Source: Roseobacter sp. (lineage in GTDB: Bacteria; Pseudomonadota; Alphaproteobacteria; Rhodobacterales; Rhodobacteraceae). From it: a stretch of DNA of 6,554 nucleotides. This document shows positions 1-5,939 of this stretch, piece by piece. The position numbers were made by a program, and so were the translations under genes. The first letter of the stretch is position 1. Each line of letters opens with the position of its first letter. The notes under the pieces were generated by a model that searched no databases, was not told where the DNA came from, and saw only the letters and a program-made list of their open reading frames with translations. The DNA is taken from positions 1 to 6,554 of the forward strand of contig JAGXHB010000134.1 of assembly GCA_024636425.1 (NCBI GenBank). Direction: 5' to 3'.

Positions 1-25
1 TCAGCGTAAAGGTTGTGAGGATAAA

Positions 26-63
26 GGCCGCAAACCCCTTGGGGGGCAAGGATTGGTGCGGCC
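26..63 (-). other. Stable hairpin in the left intergenic region, possible secondary terminator
   Basis: Arms GGCCGCA (26-32) and TGCGGCC (57-63) are perfect inverted repeats. Inside them CC (35-36) can pair with GG (55-56) and CCTTG (37-41) with CAAGG (47-51), leaving a G-rich loop. Read on the minus strand the stem is followed by TTTAT, a short and imperfect U-tract, so it could be a weak or back-up terminator about 150 nt after the pyc stop. It could instead belong to a transcript or gene outside the window. The rest of 1-164 shows no gene I can defend. Confidence 0.35.
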
Positions 64-164
64 AAAGGCGCAGTTCCTGCGTTGCGGCAGTGGGAGAGGT
101 TTTCCATTCATAGGGCATGAGATCAGCGTCCGCTCGATTGCGTTTCGTCTGACAGTTTAGCGTG

Positions 165-205
165 AAAAAAGGACCAGACAATGCGACACCGCGTAGCTGG
201 CCCCT
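165..205 (-). terminator. Rho-independent terminator of pyc
   Basis: On the minus strand, seven bases after the pyc stop codon, the arm GGGCCAG (203-197) pairs with CTGGTCC (177-171) with one G-U wobble. The helix can be extended by a further G-U and an A-U pair at its base. The stem is followed directly by a run of six T (170-165 on the minus strand). The loop contains a small GCG/CGC stem. Position, stem and U-run together make a standard intrinsic terminator closing the pyc transcript. Confidence 0.85.
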
Positions 206-211
206 TGCTTT

Positions 212-3200
212 TTATTCAAGTTCAACCAACAGATCCTTGGCGTCGATCTGCCCGCCCGGACTAACATGAACCGCCTTGACCACGGCATCGCGGTCGGCGT
301 GGATGCCGGTTTCCATCTTCATCGCTTCGATCGTCAGCAGCAGATCGCCCGCCTTGACCTGTTGGCCGACGGTTGCGCCCACGGATGCCACGACGCCGGG
401 CATCGGTGCGCCGATGTGGTTGGCGTTGCCGGTCTCCGCCTTGGGCCGCTGCGCCGTCGCCCCTTTGACCAGACGGTCGGGCACACGCACCACGCGGGGT
501 TGGCCGTTGAGCTCAAAGAATACCTTGACCTCGCCGTCATCGCTGGTCTCGCTGATCGCCTGCAGACGGATTTCAAGCGTCTTGCCGGGATCAATTTCGG
601 CGGTAATCTCCTCGCCCGGTTCCATCCCGTAGAAGAACGTCCGCGTCGGCAGCACGCGGACGGGGCCATAGCTGCGGTGACGTCCCATGTAATCCAGGAA
701 AACCTTGGGATACATCAGGTAGCCCGACAGATCGTCATCACCGATCTTCACCCCTTCAAGCTGTTCGCTCAGCTCCTTGCGGGTCGCTTCAAGGTCGGTG
801 GGCGGCAGATGCGCGCCGGGGCGTTCGGTGTTCGGCTTTTCCCCTTTCAGCACTTTCTTGACGATGCCATCGGGGAACCCGCCGGGAGGCTGGCCCAGAT
901 TGCCGCGCATCATGTCGATCACACTGTCGGGAAAGGACATTTCGGCCTTGGGATCTTCGACCTGCGCGCGCGTCAGACCTTGGGACACCATCATCAGCGC
1001 CATGTCCCCCACCACCTTGGACGAGGGCGTGACCTTGACGATGTCACCGAACATCTGGTTCACGTCGGCATAGGTTTTGGCAACCTCGGGCCAGCGATCG
1101 TCCAGCCCCATGGACGCAGCCTGCGCCTTGAGGTTGGTGAATTGCCCGCCGGGCATCTCGTGCAGATAAACTTCGGAGGAGGGGGCCTGCATCCCGGTCT
1201 CGAAGGCGGCATATTCGGTGCGCACCTCTTCCCAGTAGTTGGAGATTTCGCGCACCGCGGGCATGGACAGCCCGGTGTCGCGGTCGGTGTGTTTCAGAGC
1301 CTCGACCACTGAGCCCAGCGTGGCCTGACTGGTGTTGCCCGACAGCGCATCCATCGCGCAATCCACCGCATCGACGCCTGCCTCGGAGGCGGCCATGATC
1401 GTGGCGATCGCCACACCTGCCGTGTCATGGGTGTGGAAATGGATCGGCAGGCCCACTTCGGCTTTCAGCGCCTGCACCAGCGCCTTGGCTGCGTTGGGTT
1501 TCAACAGACCGGCCATGTCTTTCAGACCCAGCACATGCGCGCCCGCGGCCTGCAATTCCTTGCCCATGGCGACATAATATTTCAGGTCGTATTTCGCGCG
1601 GTCCGGGTCAAAGATATCGCCGGTATAGCAGATCGTGCCTTCGCAGATCTTGCCATTGTCGATCACGGCATCCATCGCAACGCGCATGTTTTCCACCCAG
1701 TTCAGGCTGTCGAACACGCGGAACACATCGACACCCTCGGCGGCGGCGACGCGCACGAACTCCTGCACGACATTGTCGGGATAGTTAGTATAGCCCACCC
1801 CGTTCGAGCCGCGCAAAAGCATCTGGGTCATGATGTTGGGGATCGCGGCGCGCAAATCGCGCAGACGCTGCCACGGACATTCCTGCAAGAAGCGATACGC
1901 CACATCGAAGGTCGCACCGCCCCAGCATTCCATCGAGAAGAGCGTCGGCAGGTTGGCGGCATAGGCGGGGGCGACCTTGATCATGTCATGGCTGCGCATC
2001 CGCGTGGCCAGCAACGACTGGTGCCCGTCGCGCATGGTCGTATCGGTGATCAGCAACTGGCGCTGCTGGCCCATCCAGTCGGCCACGGCTTGCGGGCCTT
2101 GCTGCTCCAGCAGATTGCGCGTTCCCATCTGCGGTTCTGCCTTGGCGGCAGGGGGCTGGGGGGCGCGTACGGTCGCGGCGGGACGCTCGAACCCTTTGGT
2201 CTCGGGGTGCCCGTTCACGGTGATGTCCGCGATATAGGTCAGCACCTTGGTCGCGCGGTCACGGCGTTTCTTGAAGGTGAAAAGCTCGGGCGTCTGGTCG
2301 ATGAACTTGGTGTGGTAGGTATTGTCGAGGAAGGTCGGATGCTTGAGCAGGTTTTCGACAAACGCGATGTTGGTGCTGACGCCGCGGATACGGAATTCGC
2401 GCAAGGCGCGGTCCATGCGGGCGATGGCCTGCTCGGGGGTCTGCGCCTTGGCGGTGACCTTGACCAGCAGGCTGTCGTAGTAGCGCGTGATCACACCGCC
2501 GGAATAAGCAGTGCCGCCGTCAAGACGGATGCCCATGCCCGTCGCTTCGCGAAAGGCGGTGATCCGGCCATAATCGGGGATGAAGTTGTTCTGCGGGTCT
2601 TCGGTGGTGATCCGGGTCTGCAGCGCATGGCCGGTCAGTTGCACATCGTCCTGTGACGCCTTGCCGGTCGCCTCGGCAATGGTCTTGCCCTCCGCAATCA
2701 GGATCTGCGCCTGCACGATGTCGATGCCGGTGACTTCCTCGGTCACGGTGTGTTCGACCTGCACGCGGGGATTTACCTCGATGAAGTAGAACTGTTCGTC
2801 CTCCATATCCATCAGGAATTCGACAGTCCCGGCACATTCATAATTCACGTGGGCGCAGATCTTGTGGCCCAACTCGCAGACTTCTGCGCGCTGTGCGTCG
2901 GTCAGGTAGGGGGCGGGGGCGCGTTCGACGACCTTCTGGTTGCGCCGCTGGACCGAGCAATCGCGTTCGTAGAGGTGGTAGATCTCGCCGTGCTTGTCGC
3001 CGAGGATCTGAACCTCGACATGACGCGCCTTGAGGATCATCTTTTCCAGATACCCCTCGCCATTGCCAAAGGCCGCTTCGGCCTCGCGGCGGCCTTCGCG
3101 GACCTTCTCCTCAAGCTCCTTTTCGGATGCGATCGGGCGCATGCCGCGCCCGCCGCCGCCCCAGGACGCCTTGAGCATCAGGGGATAACCGACTTCGGCG

Positions 3201-3652
3201 GCCTGCTTGCGCACCAGATCCATGTCGTCGCCCAGAACTTCGGTGGCCGGCACGACCGGCACACCCGCCTCCATCGCGACACGCCGGGCCGATGCCTTGT
3301 CGCCAAGCGCGCGCATGGTTTCAGCACGCGGGCCAATGAACGTGATGCCGTTCTGCACGCAGGCATCCACGAAATCGGGGTTTTCCGACAACAGGCCATA
3401 GCCCGGATGGATCGCGTCGGCACCAGACGCCTTGGCAACGCGGATGATTTCGTCAATGCTCAGATACGCCGCGACCGGCCCCAGACCCGCGCCGATGCGA
3501 TAGGCTTCGTCCGCCTTGAAACGGTGCAGGCCCAGCTTGTCTTCTTCGGCAAAGACCGCAACGGTCTTTTTGCCCATCTCGTTGGCGGCCCGCATGATGC
3601 GAATGGCAATCTCACCCCGGTTCGCGATCAGGATTTTCTTGAAGTCTGTCAT
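212..3652 (-). CDS. pyc: Pyruvate carboxylase
   Basis: Biotin enzyme that carboxylates pyruvate to oxaloacetate with ATP and bicarbonate, the main anaplerotic reaction in many alphaproteobacteria; cytosolic, a homotetramer in this family. At 1146 residues it has the usual single-chain length. Domain order: biotin carboxylase at about 1-455 (start 'KKILIANRGEIAIRI', ATP-grasp glycine loop 'KASWGGGGRGMR' at 161-172, 'EVNPRVQVEHTVTEE' at 292-306); carboxyltransferase at about 530-800 ('DTTMRDGHQSL' at 537-547); allosteric/tetramerisation linker; biotinyl domain at about 1078-1146 with 'EAMKMET' and biotinyl lysine K1112. By alignment to the Rhizobium etli enzyme (offset of seven residues) the metal ligands are D542, carbamylated K711, H740 and H742, and the catalytic threonine is T875; all are present. 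The ATG at 3652 fits the family N-terminus and has GAGG five bases upstream. No frameshift or missing residue seen. It is last in a same-strand set behind a hydroxy-acid dehydrogenase. Confidence 0.98.
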   Translation of the reverse strand: MTDFKKILIANRGEIAIRIMRAANEMGKKTVAVFAEEDKLGLHRFKADEAYRIGAGLGPVAAYLSIDEIIRVAKASGADAIHPGYGLLSENPDFVDACVQNGITFIGPRAETMRALGDKASARRVAMEAGVPVVPATEVLGDDMDLVRKQAAEVGYPLMLKASWGGGGRGMRPIASEKELEEKVREGRREAEAAFGNGEGYLEKMILKARHVEVQILGDKHGEIYHLYERDCSVQRRNQKVVERAPAPYLTDAQRAEVCELGHKICAHVNYECAGTVEFLMDMEDEQFYFIEVNPRVQVEHTVTEEVTGIDIVQAQILIAEGKTIAEATGKASQDDVQLTGHALQTRITTEDPQNNFIPDYGRITAFREATGMGIRLDGGTAYSGGVITRYYDSLLVKVTAKAQTPEQAIARMDRALREFRIRGVSTNIAFVENLLKHPTFLDNTYHTKFIDQTPELFTFKKRRDRATKVLTYIADITVNGHPETKGFERPAATVRAPQPPAAKAEPQMGTRNLLEQQGPQAVADWMGQQRQLLITDTTMRDGHQSLLATRMRSHDMIKVAPAYAANLPTLFSMECWGGATFDVAYRFLQECPWQRLRDLRAAIPNIMTQMLLRGSNGVGYTNYPDNVVQEFVRVAAAEGVDVFRVFDSLNWVENMRVAMDAVIDNGKICEGTICYTGDIFDPDRAKYDLKYYVAMGKELQAAGAHVLGLKDMAGLLKPNAAKALVQALKAEVGLPIHFHTHDTAGVAIATIMAASEAGVDAVDCAMDALSGNTSQATLGSVVEALKHTDRDTGLSMPAVREISNYWEEVRTEYAAFETGMQAPSSEVYLHEMPGGQFTNLKAQAASMGLDDRWPEVAKTYADVNQMFGDIVKVTPSSKVVGDMALMMVSQGLTRAQVEDPKAEMSFPDSVIDMMRGNLGQPPGGFPDGIVKKVLKGEKPNTERPGAHLPPTDLEATRKELSEQLEGVKIGDDDLSGYLMYPKVFLDYMGRHRSYGPVRVLPTRTFFYGMEPGEEITAEIDPGKTLEIRLQAISETSDDGEVKVFFELNGQPRVVRVPDRLVKGATAQRPKAETGNANHIGAPMPGVVASVGATVGQQVKAGDLLLTIEAMKMETGIHADRDAVVKAVHVSPGGQIDAKDLLVELE

Positions 3653-3687
3653 GGAGGCCTCGCTGGTCGAAGAAAATGCGGCAGTGC

Positions 3688-3704
3688 AGCGGACGTTATC
3701 CGCT
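3688..3704. promoter_or_regulatory. Inverted repeat in the pyc leader region
   Basis: A 6-bp perfect inverted repeat, AGCGGA and TCCGCT around a 5-bp centre, lies in the 77-bp gap between the hydroxy-acid dehydrogenase gene and pyc, 36-52 bp before the pyc start. No U-tract follows on the minus strand, so it is a poor terminator. It may be an operator or a leader hairpin. No convincing -35/-10 pair was found in the gap, so whether pyc has its own promoter is open. Confidence 0.3.
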
Positions 3705-3729
3705 TTGAAAGGGTGTGCAAGCAGAGTTT

Positions 3730-4914
3730 TTATGCCTTCGGCGAGGATTTTTTACCATTTGGAATCACAGGCAGGTCTTGCAAGTTGATCGGCGCAGGTA
3801 ATTTCCTGAGGGTTCTGGCCCCCATCTGGCCCATGTTTGCGCCAAGATCTTTTGCAAGCATGTCGATCAGATGGTCAATGCCGCGGGCGCCAAGGGCAGC
3901 AAGCGCATAATGAAATGCGCGCCCCAGCATCACGAAATCCGCCCCCAAGGCCAGCGCGCGCAGAATATCCAGACCGCTTTCGATACCGCTGTCGAAAAGA
4001 ATTGGCAGCTGCGTTGCGGCACGGACGGCGGGCAAGGCGGTGATGGTGGCGGGCGCTCCGTCGAATTGCCGACCGGCATGATTGGAAACCCAGATCGCAT
4101 CCACGCCGATTCTTTCAAGGGCGGCGGCATCCCCGGGGCGCAAGACGCCCTTGACGATGAAGGGACCATCCCATGCATCTCGCAACCAGTTGACATATTC
4201 CCAATCGGGCGAGGTCCGCAGCAGATAGCCCACATGTGCGGTTGACGACAGTCCCTGACCGCTTGTGTCGCTGTATTTATCGAGCATCCGCATATGCGGC
4301 ATCCCGCGCCGCGCCATGCCGGCAGCCCACACCGGGCGGCAGGCCACCTGCGCCAGCAGCCGCGGGGTCAGCCGCGGCGGGTTGGTCAGGCCGGACCGTG
4401 TCTGACGTTCGCGGCGGCTGGCGACGGGCACATCAACCGTCAGGATCAGCCCGTTGAAGCCGGCAGCCTTTGCGCGGTCAAGCATATCCTTGCGAATTTC
4501 GGGGTCGCGCGGCGGATACATCTGAAACCAAGCGTCACTCCCCAGATGCGGTGCCAGGTCTTCGGGGCTTTGGCTTGCCACGGTCGATAGCGCGTAGGGC
4601 AGGTTCGCGCGTGCGGCGGCGCGGGCCAGATGGCCTTCGGCGTCCGGCCAGATCAGCCCCGACATGCCGATGGGCGCAATACCGAAAGGCAGGGGAAACT
4701 TCCGGCCCAAAAGTGTTGCAGAAAGGTCGGGGGTGAACTCGCCGTGCAACACCGACGGCAGGAAGCCGATGCTGTCAAGCGCACTGCGGTTCAGTGCCTT
4801 GGTGGTTTCGTTCCCTGTCGCGCTGTCCAGATATTCCCACACGAATTTCGGCACGCGCCGCTGCGCGCGGCGGCGCAGATCACAAAGGGCAGGGTATGTG
4901 CTGTGCAGATCCAT
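3730..4914 (-). CDS. FMN-dependent alpha-hydroxy-acid dehydrogenase (LldD/MdlB type)
   Basis: A 394-residue TIM-barrel flavoenzyme that oxidises an L-2-hydroxy acid to the 2-keto acid; E. coli LldD has nearly the same length (396). Seen in the sequence: the family signature 'SNHAGRQFDGAPA' at 277-289 with catalytic base H279 and substrate-binding R282; FMN-contact K255 in 'FIVKGV'; the 'TVDVP' strand at 159-163 followed by R168, which aligns with the conserved substrate/loop arginine; Y28 in 'WEYLDS' and Y133 in 'WFQMY'; FMN-phosphate site 'DSGI' (308-311) and 'GADFVMLGRAF' (324-334). There is no N-terminal cytochrome b2 domain and no signal peptide; LldD-type members associate with the inner membrane and pass electrons to quinone. 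The exact substrate (lactate, mandelate, glycolate or another) cannot be read from the sequence; lactate is favoured by the neighbour pyc, 77 bp downstream. The ATG at 4914 is the only ATG, GTG or TTG between the upstream in-frame stop and the conserved 'YPALCDLRRRA' start region, although its Shine-Dalgarno is weak. Confidence 0.93.
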   Translation of the reverse strand: MDLHSTYPALCDLRRRAQRRVPKFVWEYLDSATGNETTKALNRSALDSIGFLPSVLHGEFTPDLSATLLGRKFPLPFGIAPIGMSGLIWPDAEGHLARAAARANLPYALSTVASQSPEDLAPHLGSDAWFQMYPPRDPEIRKDMLDRAKAAGFNGLILTVDVPVASRRERQTRSGLTNPPRLTPRLLAQVACRPVWAAGMARRGMPHMRMLDKYSDTSGQGLSSTAHVGYLLRTSPDWEYVNWLRDAWDGPFIVKGVLRPGDAAALERIGVDAIWVSNHAGRQFDGAPATITALPAVRAATQLPILFDSGIESGLDILRALALGADFVMLGRAFHYALAALGARGIDHLIDMLAKDLGANMGQMGARTLRKLPAPINLQDLPVIPNGKKSSPKA

Positions 4915-4930
4915 TCCGGTATCTGTGCAG

Positions 4931-4955
4931 CCGCGCTCCTGATTGTCCAGCGCGG
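4931..4955 (-). other. Hairpin in the leader of the hydroxy-acid dehydrogenase gene
   Basis: The minus strand carries CCGCGCT and AGCGCGG, a perfect 7-bp GC-rich stem with an 11-base loop, within the 63-bp gap between the PAS gene stop and the dehydrogenase ATG. The only AGGAG-like sequence of the gap lies at the loop/3'-arm junction, more than 20 bases before the ATG. No U-tract follows, so termination is unlikely. It may affect translation or mRNA stability at the gene boundary; this is inference. Confidence 0.35.
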
Positions 4956-4977
4956 TCAGTGCCGGGGTCTGGTGGGG

Positions 4978-5724
4978 TCAGCGCACAGCCCCGCCAAATT
5001 TCCGAAAATCGCCCCGCGGTAAGGTATCGGCCAGCGCCATGAGTGCGGACATCGCTTTTTCAACCTCGTCGAACTGGGGGGCTGCGTTCGAGGGGCCCAG
5101 CAGATGCGTTGCGGGGGCGGATCCGACGGCAAGCCGTTCCTGCGCAATGGTGCGCAGGTCTTGCATCGTCTTGTCGATGGACCGGCACAACCCGGCCAAC
5201 ACACCGGCAGACCCCTGAAGCGCGCTCGGATGCAGGGCACCGCTTTCGATCGCTTCAAGCAACTGAACGATATGTTGCAGCTGGCACGACGACGTTGTCG
5301 AGAAATAACGCACGTCTTCGAAGGCGAGGGTATCGCGCTGGTCACGGCTGATGCGGTGTACGACAATTGCGCTGCCCACAACGCGGTGCACACCGCCGCG
5401 CCCGATGATGTGGTGCAGCGTGGTATCCCAGATCATCTGCCCGCGCGGCATTTTCAACTGCTCCCGGTAGCGCAGGGGGGCGGATTGCCGAATGCATCCC
5501 AGATAGCGTTGGTTGACGGTATCGGCCTGATCGGGCGGCAGTACGGCATCAAGCGGTTTGCCCGCAACATCCGCCGTGGTCATGCCGGTTTCGCGTTCGT
5601 GATGTTCATTCAGCGCCAGCATGAAAAACCGGTCGGTGCCCGGGTCCAGTTGCGCCATGAACATCGGGATGCTGAAGCGGTCCAACTGACTGCGGAGCAG
5701 ATTCGCGTCATCGCTTCTGAACAT
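4978..5724 (-). CDS. Stand-alone PAS-domain protein, function unknown
   Basis: A 248-residue soluble protein with no signal peptide or membrane segment visible. Residues about 17-125 fit a PAS fold: 'FSIPMFMAQLDPGTDRF', then the typical 'ALNEHHERETGMTTADVAGK' followed by 'PLDAVLPP' (37-64), and a closing beta region with 'REQLKMPRGQMIWDTTLHHI' and 'VVGSAIVVHRIS'. PAS domains bind small ligands or partner proteins. The C-terminal half (about 130-240) is mostly predicted helix ('IVQLLEAIESG', 'LAGLCRSIDKTMQDLRTIAQ', 'EVEKAMSALMALADTL') and has none of the H-, N- or G-boxes of a histidine kinase, no GGDEF/EAL and no helix-turn-helix that I recognise. The start at 5724 is chosen because GGAG lies seven bases before it and a CtrA site lies about 50 bp upstream; an ATG two codons earlier (5730) is also possible. 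The frame stays open to an ATG at 5889, but that extension crosses the regulatory sites and lacks a ribosome binding site. First of three same-strand genes; the next begins 63 bp after its stop. Confidence 0.8.
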   Translation of the reverse strand: MFRSDDANLLRSQLDRFSIPMFMAQLDPGTDRFFMLALNEHHERETGMTTADVAGKPLDAVLPPDQADTVNQRYLGCIRQSAPLRYREQLKMPRGQMIWDTTLHHIIGRGGVHRVVGSAIVVHRISRDQRDTLAFEDVRYFSTTSSCQLQHIVQLLEAIESGALHPSALQGSAGVLAGLCRSIDKTMQDLRTIAQERLAVGSAPATHLLGPSNAAPQFDEVEKAMSALMALADTLPRGDFRKFGGAVR

Positions 5725-5731
5725 CCCCATT

Positions 5732-5735
5732 CTCC
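5732..5735 (-). promoter_or_regulatory. Shine-Dalgarno site that decides the PAS gene start
   Basis: GGAG on the minus strand, followed by seven bases and then the ATG at 5724. This spacing is near optimal and favours 5724 over 5730 (two-base spacing) and over the distant upstream ATGs at 5823 and 5889, which have no such site. Confidence 0.6.
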
Positions 5736-5767
5736 AGATATTTTGAGTTAGTGCCCGAGGCTGACCG

Positions 5768-5772
5768 GATTC
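5768..5772. promoter_or_regulatory. GANTC methylation site beside the CtrA box
   Basis: GATTC (GAATC on the other strand) matches the CcrM methyltransferase target of alphaproteobacteria. It lies two bases from the TTAA-N7-TTAA site, inside the probable PAS gene promoter. In Caulobacter, GANTC state modulates some cell-cycle promoters. A 5-bp degenerate site is common by chance, so only the placement is suggestive. Confidence 0.4.
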
Positions 5773-5774
5773 GG

Positions 5775-5789
5775 TTAAAAAAGGGTTAA
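5775..5789 (-). promoter_or_regulatory. CtrA binding site upstream of the PAS gene
   Basis: TTAA at 5775-5778 and TTAA at 5786-5789 are separated by exactly seven bases, the full consensus for the response regulator CtrA. Read on the minus strand the second half is TTAACC, matching the extended TTAAC form. The site is 51 bp before the chosen PAS gene start, where CtrA sites that overlap the -35 region of activated promoters are often found. It is about 150 bp before uvrD on the other side, so control of the PAS gene is the simpler reading. Binding is inferred from the consensus only. Confidence 0.65.
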
Positions 5790-5866
5790 GAAAAGCGTCA
5801 ATTGTTGCGAAAGAGAGGTTCATGACCGGTGAAAACCCGAGATTGTCGCGGTGCATGAAGCCAATC

Positions 5867-5877
5867 TTGCGACGCAA
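5867..5877. repeat. TTGCG-A-CGCAA palindrome, one of three TTGCGA copies
   Basis: A perfect 5+1+5 palindrome lies six bases to the left of the LexA box. TTGCGA also occurs at 5805-5810 and 5891-5896, the last inside the LexA box. The element could be a protein-binding site in the uvrD promoter or could provide a -35-like hexamer; no convincing -10 pairs with it. Significance is uncertain. Confidence 0.3.
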
Positions 5878-5883
5878 AGTGAA

Positions 5884-5898
5884 GAACATTTTGCGAAC
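5884..5898 (+). promoter_or_regulatory. LexA (SOS) box of uvrD
   Basis: GAAC (5884-5887), seven bases, GAAC (5895-5898): an exact match to the alphaproteobacterial LexA operator, the direct repeat GTTC-N7-GTTC in the opposite orientation, known from Rhodobacter and Rhizobium. It ends 41 bp before the uvrD ATG, where LexA would block RNA polymerase. uvrD is a classic SOS-regulated repair gene in many bacteria, so motif, placement and target agree. Confidence 0.8.
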
Positions 5899-5939
5899 GT
5901 GTCTTTCATTCGATGGCCTTGGGGGCTAGATTGGTCTCC

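Noticed and set aside
1..111. Small minus-strand frame of 36 codons (ATG at 111, stop at 1-3)
   Set aside because: It has no ribosome binding site, is rich in Pro and Arg without any recognisable motif, and overlaps the hairpin at 26-63.
2..157. Plus-strand frame open from the left edge to a TAG at 155-157, possible tail of a gene to the left
   Set aside because: Codon use has low GC at third positions, unlike the neighbours, and the translation shows no motif; without the left flank it cannot be supported.
266..3910. Long open frames on the plus strand opposite pyc (266-1312, 1427-2656, 2750-3910)
   Set aside because: They lie antisense to a fully intact pyruvate carboxylase gene, their translations are low-complexity and rich in His, Gly and Arg with no domain, and such shadows are expected opposite GC-rich coding DNA.
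4915..4980. The PAS gene stop (TGA, next base C) is in frame with the dehydrogenase gene with no stop in between, suggesting readthrough or an ancestral fusion
   Set aside because: Twenty-one open codons are easily expected by chance in GC-rich DNA, the dehydrogenase has its own family-like ATG start, and no recoding signal such as a SECIS-type hairpin directly after the UGA is seen.
5104..5751. 215-codon plus-strand frame antisense to the PAS gene
   Set aside because: The PAS-like translation on the minus strand is convincing, while this frame gives no recognisable protein and ends in the regulatory region.
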